64,000 bases of DNA, taken from NCBI GenBank assembly GCA_028095005.1, contig CM051461.1:170693144-170757143 (forward strand). Direction: 5' to 3'. This document shows positions 1-12,529 of the stretch, piece by piece (position 1 is the stretch's first letter; each line of letters starts with the position of its first letter). This stretch comes from Rhynchospora pubera. Taxonomy: Eukaryota; Streptophyta; Magnoliopsida; Poales; Cyperaceae. The translations under genes and the position numbers were made by a program. The notes below the pieces were generated by a model. It was not told where the DNA came from. It was given only the letters and a program-made list of their open reading frames with translations, and searched no databases.

Positions 1-69
1 TACTGTACAATTCTGGATTCAAATTTGTATTCTATACAAAATGTAGAAAATCAAGGACATGATGCTTAC

Positions 70-2006
70 AGTTAATTTTTTCCTCCAAAGGAGCACAAGG
101 ATGGAACACAGTGAGGGCATGAATAAATTCTTCAAATTCTATTACACCATTTCTCTTTATGTCGAAAAGATCAAACACCTATGAAAGTTTAAGCTTGAAC
201 AGAAGATAAAAAATAAGAAATAGTTTACAATGCCAGAATATATTTACTAGCAGAATAAATTGTGCAGCTTGTCATACTCTGTCTAGAAAAAGGTTCTCCC
301 CACTTGGTGTCTGGAACAATGCCAGTTGAAGCTCTTCCTGCCAGTAAATAAATAAAAATGACCAAAAACAGTAAAGATAAGAACCGGGGTTAGTGTGGGG
401 TTAATAATAGTGCAGTGACAATAACAACCACAACTATAGTGAAAAATAGTATTAATGATGATGCTGATCAGTTATTCATGATGATTAATGTATTAACAGT
501 TCGTCAAAAATAAATTCAGAAAAACAAGTAAATTCAGAAAATCAAGTAAAGCCAAAAAATAAATTCTTACAGTGGCTTCCAAGAAACCATTTCCAATATT
601 TGAACTTTATTTTATTGCGAGAAGTCAAATCAAGATAACTTCGAGTGTGATTTTAGTTTTAAATACATACAATTGAAGTACTTTTGCTTTTTTGATAACT
701 TCCTTTTGTTCTGCTTTTGTTGCTTTCATGAACTTCATAAATCAAATTATTAGCTTGTCAGAAATATTATAAGCACCCTTAAATTAATATGCAAGTTTTT
801 CATTCATTACAGTAATATACTCTTCACTCAAGTTAACTAAGCCTTGTCAGTAATATACTCATCATTAAAGTTAACAAATCAAGACTTCTGAAGACATATT
901 ATTACCTTGTGAATTAGTCCATCCTTAATTATGGAGCAGCTTATTTTTTTGTATAGCTCATACAGTGCCTCCAACTCATTTACTGAAACTTTTCAAAATT
1001 CCACCGAACAGAATAAAAAATTGTCAACTATTAGATTCAGTACTGATACAATTTAGATAAGAGACTAAAAATGTGAGAGAAATAGAGAATAACAAAATTG
1101 AGTGATTTTCCATGTCTAAAATTGAATTTTTACAAGGATCAAAAGCAAGGGAAAAAAATATTTCCAGCAAATCTACAGTTTTGCTAACTTAGTAGCTACT
1201 GTCACTACTGAGCTTTCGGGCAAAAAAAATAAAAAAAAAGAAATCTACAGCCTTGTTCAATTTCTCAGATTGGACTTAAAAAACCAACCAAAGACCAATA
1301 GTCATTGGTGATTTATGATTTATGGACCTCTCATTAGTGAATTAAACTACAATCCAAAATTCCAAATTCAAAAACAGTAGTGTTAACACGCAAGATATGC
1401 CCGAATTCAGGTTTTATTTGGTCTGACTCCAGTCATAGAGCTTGATCGAAGAAAGAAACATATATAGAGTATATAGATCAAGCTCAACTTCAACTACAAA
1501 CTAAATTTGAAGTGCCGAACACCCGAAGTACTAAATTTATAACTTTATTATATATAGCATGTCAATACTTATTTTCAAAATGTTGGAAACCTACAGCTCC
1601 CAGTTCCTTATAAGATCAATCATGGCTGACTAAATTTCAAAAAAGAAAAATTAAAGAAGTGAACAGACTATAAAATTACAGCATCCAGATTCTTCTGACA
1701 GGCGCAGAAAATCGTAGTAGGACACCTTGCACAGAGAAGATCTGACGGGATATCGATCCGGTGTCCGGTGGTAGAAACAGTCGGCGACAGTAAAAACAAG
1801 AGCCTCTAATACTGCAATGCATGGTAGAAACATCACACACAGCCTCTCTCCAAAGGATAAATAGCTCCATTCCGATGTCTACTCGAATTGGAATTTAGAA
1901 TGCAAAATCAGAAGGAAATTCAGAAGATGAACCAGGCGGAATTGAGTGATAAGAGGTGAGAGTTGAGAGAAGTTACAATGCCATTAGAAGAGGAACGACG
2001 CTCCAT
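70..2006 (-). CDS. CBL10: Calcineurin B-like protein 10 (CBL10-type calcium sensor), 5' part, partial
   Basis: EF-hand calcium sensor that binds CIPK kinases; CBL10 proteins act at the tonoplast or plasma membrane in salt tolerance (family knowledge). Minus-strand exons seen: 1680..1878 or a part of it, 906..988 (83 nt), 278..337 (60 nt), 70..178 (109 nt), all with GT-AG borders. The 83/60/109 series is the classic CBL exon pattern. Diagnostic peptides are [37 protein letters not shown] and [11 protein letters not shown]. The N-terminus is a hydrophobic stretch ([14 protein letters not shown]), the membrane-targeting extension that sets CBL10 apart from the myristoylated CBLs. The nearest in-frame ATG is at 1833, but the residues just upstream (GERLCV) also look conserved. 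I therefore prefer a 30-nt first exon (2006..1977, [10 protein letters not shown]) joined over a 98-bp intron to 1878. The last exons (remaining EF hands and C-terminus) lie beyond the left edge. Confidence 0.88.
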
Positions 2007-2452
2007 ATTTCCTCTCTTCTCTTTTCTGGAAGGGACAATTGGTTCTCTCTCTCTCGCTATCATATGGGAGTTTTTTAGACACACGACTCAACTCGAGCCT
2101 GCTTGGCCCTATTTCATTCATTCAGTCGTTGGTAGCCAACAGCTAAGCTGTATCTACCAATTGGTCAGTGCCATCGGCAAATATACCATCCCAGTCATGC
2201 TAAATACAAAATGAACATATACAGCAAATAAGGTGAACATATAGACGATCTAAGTGAACACTTACAAACAAATAAGTGTTGTCACTACTTGTTCAGAAGT
2301 TTACATGAATTTTTAACTTATTTTCATTGAACTTATTTGTTTTTACGTGTTCACTTAGATTAGCGATGGCAGGGATGATAAAACTGCAGATGGCAGTAAT
2401 CAATTTCCGCATCCGAATGAAATTGCGGACACAAACTCTGATGATGAATAGG
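2007..2452. other. Upstream region of the CBL10-like gene
   Basis: Presumed promoter and 5' flank of the minus-strand gene to the left. It has a pyrimidine-rich stretch just upstream of the proposed start (reading on the minus strand) and no convincing ORF. I see no unambiguous TATA box. Confidence 0.4.
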
Positions 2453-2924
2453 CAGTGAAAGGCAAAAGGGCCGGGCCGGATTTCAAAGGACCGGACTTGA
2501 CGTGTTTGGTAGAAGGGCCGGATCAGATCGGGTTAAGAAAAAAGGGTCGAGATGGGACGGGTTAGACGGGTTTGTTTTTTGAAATACGAGACCGGCCCTT
2601 TGAAAATCCAGCCCTTATAAGTCCTTAGCCCTTCTAGTCCTTCTAAAATAATACCAACATTTAATTTTTTAATAGTTTTTTAATCTCTATCGTATCATCA
2701 TGATCAAATAGTCACTACTATTGAACGATTAGGTCGGATCTGGCCCTTCAAAACCCGACCCTTCAACATCCATCTTTGAAAAAAATTAGACCCGGCCCTT
2801 TCAAAATCCGGCCCTTCTAGATCCTTGTCCGTCGAAAAGCCCTTCGAAGGGCCGGTCCGGTCCGGATTTTAGGACGGTCTTTCAAAGGACGGGCCAAGGG
2901 CCAAGAATTTTTAAACTATCACTA
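2453..2924. mobile_element. Non-autonomous hAT element (472 bp)
   Basis: Flanked by an exact 8-bp duplication TGAATAGG (2445-2452 and 2925-2932), the hallmark length for hAT transposons. Ends read CAGTGAAAG and CTATCACTA, matching the hAT AGTG-type terminus. The interior is packed with subterminal GGGCCGG/CCGGCCC repeats in both orientations, the usual arrangement of transposase-binding sites. No coding capacity. Confidence 0.85.
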
Positions 2925-2989
2925 TGAATAGGCGTTAAAATGTCGCAGTTTTTGGTTGTTGCAAGATCCATTTGATTGGACTAATTCAA

Positions 2990-3344
2990 AAGGGAAAATC
3001 AGTGGTATACCCTCAAATCATAGCTAATTAATAATATATCTTGTAATTAATTTGAAAATATTTCCGATATTTACCCTTTTATCACTTTATCAATTAAAAA
3101 TAATCAATTTTTAAAAACTTCGGATGAACCCTCAGTCGTGAAACAAAATTGAGGGGTAATTTCATCCGAAGTTTGAAACATGACTGAGGGGTATTTTTGG
3201 CCGAAGTTTTAAAAAATGATTTTTTTTAAAAAAAATTGATAAAGTGATAAAAAGAGTAAATATCCTGGAGGGGTATTTTCAAATTTGAAAATTATAAGAG
3301 AATATTTTCAATTAGCTATAATATGAGGATCGTTGATTTCCCTT
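2990..3344. mobile_element. Foldback MITE (355 bp)
   Basis: Inverted ends AAGGGAAAATC and GATTTCCCTT continue as an imperfect inverted repeat across most of the element (for example ATAGCTAATT near both ends, and ACTTCGG blocks facing each other around 3118-3210). No ORF. Superfamily not certain because a clean target-site duplication is not visible. Confidence 0.65.
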
Positions 3345-3629
3345 AAAAGGATTTAACCAAGCGCTTACAACCACATCATTATGCATTAGAAATTTATTTA
3401 ATATTAAATTAAAAGCATGTCTTTCCTGCAATTAGTAGGAAATTATACGGGACAAAACAACACGCGACGTTCATGGAGAATTAAAAAGGAACGGATTCAA
3501 TTATGAACTGAGGAGGAATCTTCAGTTGTTAGGTACAAAAGTTAGCAAACGACCTGAAATTCCTTGCTAGATTTTTTATTTGGCCCGTGAAAATTTATAG
3601 TTATCAAAAACATTAAAAATTAAATTAAA

Positions 3630-3825
3630 ACGTAACTGACCTAACTGATCATTGAAAATTCTAACATTTCTTTCATTCCATTGAGTCCAAACCAGTGAAG
3701 CTAGAATGATTTTAGTAAAACTCCTATCATTAGAGTTAAAAGAATTGATGTCATGCCAAATAGAGTTACTGGACTGCCGAAGAAGGTTTGAAATAATCCA
3801 CCGGATCTTTACTGCTTACTAGTTT
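3630..3825 (-). pseudogene. Non-LTR (LINE) reverse-transcriptase tail fragment
   Basis: Minus-strand frame open for about 60 codons contains KIRWIISNLL, SNSIWHDIN and LVWTQWNERNVRIFND. W-x-x-W-x-E-R-N-x-R-x-F is the pattern at the end of the zinc-binding domain following plant LINE reverse transcriptases. No flanking RT or endonuclease sequence, so this is a short relic. Confidence 0.55.
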
Positions 3826-6542
3826 GCAAATAAAAAAGCTAGAAAGGAGAAAATGTCAGGTCCAGTACTTGGGCCTCTTTTTTGGGCTAGGACTAACAAA
3901 AGGTTGGACTTACTTCAGTAAGTACGTCTGGGCCTAGATATTAATTTAGGTCTTCATGATAGTAGTCAGGGTCAGATATGGACAAAGCTCTGCCGACATA
4001 GCAAAGCCCAAACACATGCATACAGAAAGTCAGAAAGTCCCACTCTTTCCCATTTCAGTCCTAAACATTGAAGAATAGAAGAAAGACAAAACATGGACTT
4101 GCCAGACTGGTTGCGACGAAAATGTATTATCAAATGCTGTGATTTTTTTTTTTTTTTTGAGTTTATGCTGTGAATTTATTTATTAGGCTAAATTGGATCT
4201 AAGTTTGACTGATATGGCTTTTCATCCTTTTCATTTTTTTCTTATCTAAAGCTTCTTTAATCACAGCCTTGTGATGGATTGCTTTTTACAGGCCCAAGAC
4301 ATAATCCCTTCTTATAAGTTATAAATAAAATAACAGAAGCAGATTCCCTTCTAGAAGTTCTATTCCGAGTCTTCTCTCAAGTCCCTAGCCGATGTACATT
4401 TGTTTCATTGACTGATAATATCATAATACAAAACTACTAGCCTTTTTTGTTTGCCTGGCCTGTATTTATTCTAATTGTCAACGAAGTAATAGTCAAATCT
4501 CTTCGGCAAAATGTCAACCAACTGCTTATTATTCTGTCAATATCTTCGGGAAGAAAAATTATTCTAAACATGATGCAACATCATAACTTATTATAGCTTG
4601 TTTTTAAATAGTTATGGGTTGTATACAGCCGACTTTGCTTTGGATTAGCTGAAAGGGTGGGGTTTTTAAGTAGCACCTACCCTCTATAAAACCTCTATCA
4701 AGTCAAATATTAGTATAAGCGTCAGTTTTATAAATTATTATAACAATCTTTTGTTGTTTTGCTATGGAGAAATGCGAAGATAACTTTAAATTGAAGAGTG
4801 AAAACTAATAAATTTGTAAAGGAAGCCTCCTTACTACTAAGTACTCATGGAAATCAAATCCTCGATTTGTGTGCAACGAGTATTGTATCTGATAGATATA
4901 AAATAATGATAAATAGTTTTTTTTTTAATTTACGATAAAGCACGTCATTTTTTTACATATAAATGTTACGAAAATTTTCCATGGATAGATTTTTTAATAT
5001 GAATTGAAATCTGGACTATTCATTCAGGATAATGAACAATTGTGATTGACTAGAACTCAAATAGACTTTAAAAAAATTATTCAAGGGCAGAATTTCCCTG
5101 TAACTTTTTTTTTTACCACAAATTTCCTATAATTTGAACATATACAAATAAAAATATTTAAATATGAAATATGGACGAATCTAATTTTATATAAAATTCT
5201 AACTATAATTTTTCTGCACTCATTAATTGTACATGGTTTGCGCTTGAGGCACATACAAAATTTGTACATCTTAACAGTACTTGTGTACTGAACGTGAAGT
5301 CCAGTAGAAAATGGTCAATGACTCTAGTGTGTTTTAAGAGGAAACGGGATTTAACAACACTGGAACATAATACTGAATTATGTATCTTGGATAAAAATAT
5401 AATAGTGACGCGCTCATAAAAAAATGCGCTGACTAAAATAGATCGGTTTTCACTTTCAATTAGCAACTAACCTCTACTTAAAAATCATTTCAATTAACCG
5501 ACCTATATTTGAAAATCATTTTGATTTCTAACGATTAACGAACCTTGTCTCATATCAGCAGTCTCTCCTTGGCGAAAGAGAATTTAAACATCTTCTTTTC
5601 TTATCACACAGGAAGAAAATTTCTGGGCTACTATGATTTTTTTTATGAATATACAGAACAAATCCACAAAATAAGAATAAATCTCCGTGGTTTTTAACAT
5701 TTAATTAGCTTCACTAAAATTTTATAATAATATTTTTGTATTGAATAGTCAATGAATACTTATGTGTGATGAGACATTAAGTATCATATCATATGTCGTA
5801 TAAATATTCAGTCCAACGATGAATAATATATATACTGGTTAGATTATAGTGCCGATTAGTGTATTTTATTCAGCTTCCATTAGACAGTCGAACTGTACAA
5901 CAGTACAAGAGTGCATGCAATCCAGTTTTCTACACCATAGGACTGGAAAATAAAATGTCGATGACATGGTTATTGGGATACCCTGTTTTCATACCAGAGA
6001 GTGCACGTAGTTTCTTTCTGGTCAGATAAATGAGACAGTAGTTTGTAAATTAATGATCCCAAACAAAATTATATGAATATTCTGAATATACTTGGAATAT
6101 TCTAATTTATTTGGGACATATTATTGGCACCTCTAAAATTATCTGGCACAAACATATCAGCTTTCTCAACACATGCACACCACAAGAGAAGACGACCCTG
6201 AGAAGTAAGAAAAAAAAATCTGGGCCACTCGTTTTTTTTTTATCAACATATATACAACACGTTTGAGGCAAAAGAGCAATCTCTTCTCCAAAAATATCTT
6301 ATTATTCATTTCTTATGCAATTGCATGACATAACATCTATCATATTCTATAGTTACTGGGTCAAGGAATACCAATTTTCAACCCTATAATCTATCTATCG
6401 TAAATTTACTTATACCCCCATTTGCACACCTTATCCTCTGTAGTGAGCTGTGCATTGGCCGTTCCTCCTCCTATTCCCCCCGACCAAACACGGAATAATA
6501 AGCTCCACGCACCAAATTCTGCCACGTGGCAACCATACAATG
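3826..6542. other. Gene-free AT-rich spacer
   Basis: No supportable gene. It contains an A/T homopolymer with a repeated ATGCTGTGA on each side (about 4133-4176, possibly a worn retroposon tail). Two diverged copies of a motif around AAATCTGGGC(C/T)ACT lie near 5620 and 6217. The right end is the 3' flank of the dioxygenase gene. Confidence 0.4.
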
Positions 6543-9500
6543 TCAACACAGTTGACCTTCAGTTGTTTGGTCCATTGTGCGAGTCAACTTCCTTGATTCA
6601 AGGAAGTTCTTCTTCTTGAATTCAGTGGATGAGATGTATTTGAGGAATGTGGTGAAATCTGTGTCCATGTACCGTTTCGGGCTCGACTCTGACACGAGTT
6701 CAGCTGCCGGGCTGATTACTTTTTCGACCGGCATGCTGTGTAGAGAGGCAATGGAGATCCTATTTTGCAATGAATTAACTAGCACCCGGTGCAGAATGCT
6801 CTTGTATATTCCATTACTGAAAATCTGAAAAGAAAAATTATTAATATATTAGGTGCCAGAATTACCTTTGGAGTAGATATGATTATATGAAACTTTTAGC
6901 ATTGAATGTGTAATCGTGCTTCACATGGTTGACTCTTGCTGATAGATTTAAAGTAAATGGAAAGCATTTAACCAGTGTTTGACAAGCATTTAAAGTTCAG
7001 CTTCCTGGAACCTTCCCAAATCAATTGGTTATTGGTGGAGGCAATTTTTAATTCCGACAGTTGGAAATACAAGCCATTGAAAAATAATATTGATTTTGAA
7101 TATGCAATGTACTTCTTTGGGTAAAAAGCTTCCCTGATTGATACCGATAAAAACTTTTTGGGTTGTATGCATTTTAGTATTAAGAACACGAGTATGCGTA
7201 CTATTATAGACTTCTATTGGCGGTTTATGGATTGTTAAATATTGAGTAAGAATTACTTGTGCAGTTGTGCTTCTTTACGGACTTAATTTCTGATTGCTAA
7301 GTATTTTAGTCGCATGGATCCATTTCCATAATAAAAATGTGTCTAGAACTTTTAATGGCATTATTAAAATCAGTTAGCTTTATATTGATGGCATGACGTG
7401 ATGCATGCTTATGATGTAATTATATGGGTTAACTTCTATATTGATATGACAGGGTGCATGCACCAACATCATCACATTTGGCCCTCGAGATTACTTTGAC
7501 TAATCTGCATGTAATTTAATTAATTTGTGCCTTTTCGGTTATTAGCACTTATTCAAACCCCAAGTTGGGTTTGACGTTTGAAAAATCAATGGCTATTGTT
7601 TATTTTGCAGATAATTTAGTAGTTGTTGTCAGGGTACAATAAGGAGTTTACTTTGTTATTTAAAGCAGAGTATTGATCTCATGAACTTCTATGATCTCAC
7701 TCCGATACTGACGCTACAAGAGTTGTTAAATTTCACAATTTTAACCAGGGAAATACCTGCTCTGTTCTGACGTCTATAATCTTTTCAGAAACAAATGCCA
7801 AGTTAAAAAATGACAAACAAGTAAAAAATATGTACTCCAGCATGTCGAACAGAGAACCAGTAGAAAATGTAAGATTAAACAACTTACAAAACTTCAAATA
7901 TAAAACATATTGAAATTCAAATAATAATTTGTAAATTACCTCAAGATGATCGCCGATATTGACAACAAAAGCGCCCGGCACGGGATCTATGGTAACCCAC
8001 TCGTCCTTGTATTGCACCTGAAGCCCTGCCACCTGATCTTGCAATAGCAGTGTGAGAAAGCCATAGTCGGAGTGAGGCGGCATCCCGAGGGTCAAATTTG
8101 GCTCGGGGCACGGTGGGAAACAGTTTACAACCATCAAGTGTGACCCATCATCGAATTCGGACAAAGCGTTCATGGAAACTCCGAGAGACTCGAGAATTGC
8201 ACTCATCAGCTCCTTAAATAAGGATTTCATGCCGTTAGCATACGCGCTCGTCTTCTCCCTGTCAAATTTGATTTCGGAACATCTGGTTAGATAAGATGTG
8301 AGAAGGATAGGCATAAAGCATACATATTCATGTGTTGCATTTAGTGTAATGCATATGATTAAACTTTGGGTTTTTAAGATTTAGTAAGAAATTATTGATA
8401 ACCAACTTTGATATCATTATTATTATTATTATATTATATTATATGAAGAAAGTGTGATATTCGTAGCAAGAACTTATTCATCTTTTGCTATGTGAATAAA
8501 CATATAATATAGAATTATATATAGACAGTAACATCACTAGTGGGGACAAGAGACTAGACTATATAAGGTGAGCAACTATACAATGAACATGATAATAATA
8601 ACTTAAATGCATGATTGTTAAAGGATGTGCATTTATGATAGCTACCTATAAATAATGACCTGATGAATAGGTCTCTGGAGTTTGGATCCTTTCAATTTAG
8701 TGTCCTAAATTCTAATATGGGTTGCTGTCTCGGTGCTGGATTCAGAGTACTAGCCAACTAAGCCTAAGTATTTATAACACATTTATTATTGTCTTTTTCA
8801 TGAAATTGTCGTATCTATCCCCAAATATGAAAATGATTTCTCTTGCCACTGTGTCCGGGCCCCACCAAACATTAGAGTTTCTGACAAATGTGGCGACCAG
8901 TGGCACAATAAACGCACCAATCCAAGAGTCCTATGCTGTGCCATAGATAAATATATGGATAGATATAGACGAAAACCAATTGCATGAATTGGCATTCATC
9001 TCATATATTTGAATTGTAAAAAACCGCTTGATTCACCAGTTAGTTGTTTAATTTTCTGTTATTCTGGTAATTGTGCACAGATGACATGCAAATGTTAATG
9101 CAAATGATTTGAAATTCTTTCAGTTAAACATAATTTGGAATTTCAAGAGAAGTGATAATAGATTTACTCTGTATTATAAATTCGGAAAAATGTTTAAATA
9201 ACTTATACAAGAAAATAAAAATCTCATCTGAAATATTTATTATTCTGGCCTACACTGTGTTATCACTTATCAGGTTGGTTGGTGCTTGTCTTATACTATC
9301 TATTTATGATAGATGGCCTAAAACCACATATTGTGTGGATATACTAAGATATAGACCCTAGCATCTTAGATCTCTGAAGGGTCAATTTTTCATGATATAT
9401 GAACTGTTTGCAGTGCTTGCCTATCAGTGATATGCAACATGGCATTATATATCTCTATTCAGCACCAAAAAACCCAGATCCTAAAATACTGTTGCACTAT

Positions 9501-11021
9501 ATATACTAGGTAGAAGCCAATAAAACCTGTGCTTTTTTCCTGCTAGTCTAAAAAACGCAAAATCACAACAAATTCATGATGCATCTGGCAACATTTTAGT
9601 GAAATGGGCCATGTCTTCTCGTTTTGCCCATGTGTCACCTACCCCATCCATGTTTTCAGATCTGTGGGCCCCAATTCCTAGATTTATAAGTTGTAACCTT
9701 CCATTTACCACTAGTCTGCACCGGACGACTCCAGTCTTAACTGCCCCTAACCCCCCTCCCCATTAAAAATAAATAAATAAAACAAATAATTGTGGAGTTT
9801 CTGTTGCCGTGTGGTAGAACAAAGATGTCACGAAAAGACCAGGTACAACATTTCTGATCGACCAAAAAAAAATAAGGCTGCTGTTCGATTTGAGAGAAAG
9901 ATTCTAGCTTCTCTCTCACTGTGTAAAAGTTTCTAAACTCAGATTGCTTTCAACGAGATATTTTCAGAATTTCTACGACATCGGAGCATGCTTAAAATAG
10001 CAAAAATTTAACAGCCTGTCTCTTTTCTTGAAAAAACAGAGCGAGCTAGTCTTCCCTTAGTTAAAAAGCAATACTTAATTATCTTCTTGGTTCATCTTAA
10101 TCACCATAAAATTTAAACTAGAAGCCCAAGAATGAAGTATTAAAAATTAAAAAAAAAACAAGAAGAAGAAGGGAAAAAAAGATTTACTGTCAAACTAACC
10201 TCATGTCGGCCGGCGAAGAAGGCCAGAAAGGCAGGACACTCTCAAGGGGTTGACAGCTGAGCTTCAAAAAATCGCGCCAACAAAACACGCGGTCTTTAAT
10301 CTGGTTGAAACTGGTACCGTACCTGACTGGCGACCGCAAGTCGGATGACATGTACTTCTCCCTCTCATCATACGGCATGCCGAAGAACCTCTTGGAGACA
10401 TCTATCATATCCTCTATCACCTCACTAGGAATGCCATGGTTCACAACCTGTTTGAATTACCATGAAGGATTTGAACATAGTCAAAAATCAAGACTTGTCA
10501 TTGTTGTACCAGTATGTAATTGGTCCTTTTGTCCCGTTTCTTATAACACAGGTACTTGTAACAATTTGTGGTCATGAATATACTGTTTAACGTGTCACAC
10601 TTTGAGACAGAGAATTAGAGGATAGAATCGACATATACTCTCTCTCTCTCTCTAGAGTTAACAATTTATTCCTAACAAGTGAAAAGCTGATTGCATATTT
10701 CATTCTAACCTGAAAGAAACCATACTCCTTGCAAGCCATAGAAAGAGCTTCCAAAGCCATTGCTCTTTTAGGTGTGTGAAGCAGAGAGAGGTCAATGATT
10801 GGCAACTTCAAGTTGTGAGAGTTTGTACTATCTCCACATCTGACAATGTGGGGTCGGTCGGGGGCCGGTAAAATGTAACGGTTTGGCACTTTTGTTACAC
10901 CAGTATCACAGAGGTGCCTCACCCCCTTCATGTACTCTGCTTCTCCCATTCTCTCTTCTTCTCTCTTTACCATGCTCTCTCCTTCTGTCTTTGCTATCGC
11001 AGCTACATCTATGGCACCCAT
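6543..11021 (-). CDS. 2-oxoglutarate/Fe(II)-dependent dioxygenase (DOXC class, At2g44800/At3g60290-like), complete
   Basis: Four exons, complement(join(6543..6824,7940..8258,10200..10447,10710..11021)), all GT-AG, adding up to 1161 nt and 386 residues, a normal length for the family. Non-heme iron enzymes of this class oxidise specialised metabolites or hormones in the cytosol using 2-oxoglutarate and O2. N-terminal DIOX_N region: [34 protein letters not shown]. Catalytic jelly roll: iron ligands H249, D251 ([12 protein letters not shown]) and H305 (ILHRVLVN); 2-oxoglutarate clamp R315-x-S317 (RIS). [18 protein letters not shown] and FCWRDFLKL are hallmarks of the At2g44800 group rather than of true flavanone 3-hydroxylase. 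Introns are 262, 1941 and 1115 bp. The acceptor at 8259 was chosen over an earlier AG because it keeps the family's spacing. No frameshift; all catalytic residues intact. Substrate cannot be deduced. Confidence 0.93.
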
Positions 11022-11111
11022 AAAAGGAAGAGAGGTGTAAAGAGGAGAGAGAACGAGAACGAGAGAGAGAGAGAGGTTTGTGTGAGGAGCAATGGGGCTG
11101 GCAAAGGAAGG

Positions 11112-11122
11112 GATATATATAG
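11112..11122 (-). promoter_or_regulatory. TATA box of the dioxygenase gene
   Basis: Minus-strand CTATATATATC about 95 bp upstream of the start codon at 11021. It is followed by a (CT)n-rich leader, a common plant 5'UTR pattern. Position and sequence fit; transcription start not determined. Confidence 0.6.
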
Positions 11123-11711
11123 AGAAGAAACAGAGGATGGGGGAAACAGGAGAAACAACCATACCAATGAAAGCATCAGTACGAAATCGGTATTGTACTA
11201 TTGTGTATCCGGGTTGACCCGATAGTTGGTCACACCCACGAGCCCAAACGACTCGGACTACTAAATTATGCGGGTTATTTTCTGGCAAAATGGATATTTT
11301 ATGCGGCTATTCCCTCCAGTTTCACAAACTGGACGAACTTATTTGTAAACGACCATATATTAACACAAAAGTTTCTCATTGTTATCTTGTTTAAAATATA
11401 GGCGGCGTAAACGAGCATATATTCTAGATCATAACTATGAAGATATCATGGAATAATTTCTAAACTGAAATGCAGTACACTTTTTTTGTATTAACATACA
11501 TCAGAAAGTATCATTTTAAAAAAAAAAAAAAAAGAAAGAAAAAGAAAAAACACACCCACAAGCAATATTCAACAAATAATTATATGACTATATTTGACAA
11601 CACGCTGACTGATTTTTTTTTACATAATTAATTTAAAGATATGGTTTTCACACCTATTCGATTAAATCATGTTAGTTAGAACTTTCAAGCATCTTTAATT
11701 TGTGAAACATC
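11123..11711. other. Upstream flank of the dioxygenase gene
   Basis: Presumed distal promoter, AT-rich, with an A-rich tract near 11518-11550. No ORF or repeat that I can support. Confidence 0.35.
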
Positions 11712-11719
11712 AAAAAAGT

Positions 11720-12297
11720 TAGGGCTGTCAATGAAACCCGTTTACCCGTTTATCCAATTCGTACCGTACCGTATAAGACGGGTATGGATAAAGTTTTATT
11801 TTCGTTAAGTTAACGGGTACGGATACGGGTAAGGAAATTTTTTCGTTAATTTAACGGGTACGGGTACGGGTAAAAGTTATTTCGTACCGTTTTCATAACG
11901 GGTAATTGCCACAATTAAAAAGATACAATTACATGATACATATGGCATCTTATATTGCAAGATTGTTAAAAAAAATATTGCTAGATTTTATTTAAGATTT
12001 ATAATTCTTTCCATTCAGTGTACGAAAAAATAAAAAAGCATAAATCTAAAATATTCGCCACCATTGTTGCATTTTATTAATATACTTATTGATATAATTT
12101 ATTTATACAGAGTGTACAAATTTTATTATTATTATATCTATTTTTTACCGTTACCGTATCCGTACCGTTAATTCTTAACGGGTACGGGTAAGGTACGGGT
12201 AAAGCTATTTTTAACGGGTACGGGTAAAGAAAATTTTAACGGGTACGGTAATGAAAATACCTTCTACCGTATCGTACCGTACCCATTGACAGTCCTA
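11720..12297. mobile_element. Non-autonomous hAT element with ACGGGTA subterminal repeats (578 bp)
   Basis: Exact 8-bp target duplication AAAAAAGT (11712-11719 and 12298-12305). Terminal inverted repeat TAGGGCTGTCAATG / CATTGACAGTCCTA. Both subterminal regions are dense with TAACGGGTACGG repeats in both orientations. No coding capacity. Same family as the element at 31878-32555. Confidence 0.92.
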
Positions 12298-12529
12298 AAA
12301 AAAGTGTTCTAGGTAGATCAATTTGATCACCTTCTGTACTTGAGAGATGATGACATAACATCATATTGCAATGACTTCATGCCATTTGAAGTCATCCAAA
12401 GAATTGCACATTAATGCTATGTCATTGCTAAGTACAACAAAAATATTGTGTTATGCCGCACAAATTTAATTCCATCACATTTAAAGCTTCTGGTTAGTGC
12501 CATGTCAAGTTAATTAACATTGGAAGAAA

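Noticed and set aside
1963..2214. 83-codon plus-strand ORF
   Set aside because: Antisense to the 5' region of the CBL10-like gene; no protein signature.
8259..8286. Alternative acceptor that would start dioxygenase exon 3 at 8282
   Set aside because: It would add eight residues not present in the family at this position; the AG at 8259-8260 keeps the usual spacing.
10587..11288. Start of the dioxygenase at an ATG further upstream in the same open frame
   Set aside because: The frame extends to 11288 without family similarity and would include the TATA box; the ATG at 11021 gives the normal N-terminus.
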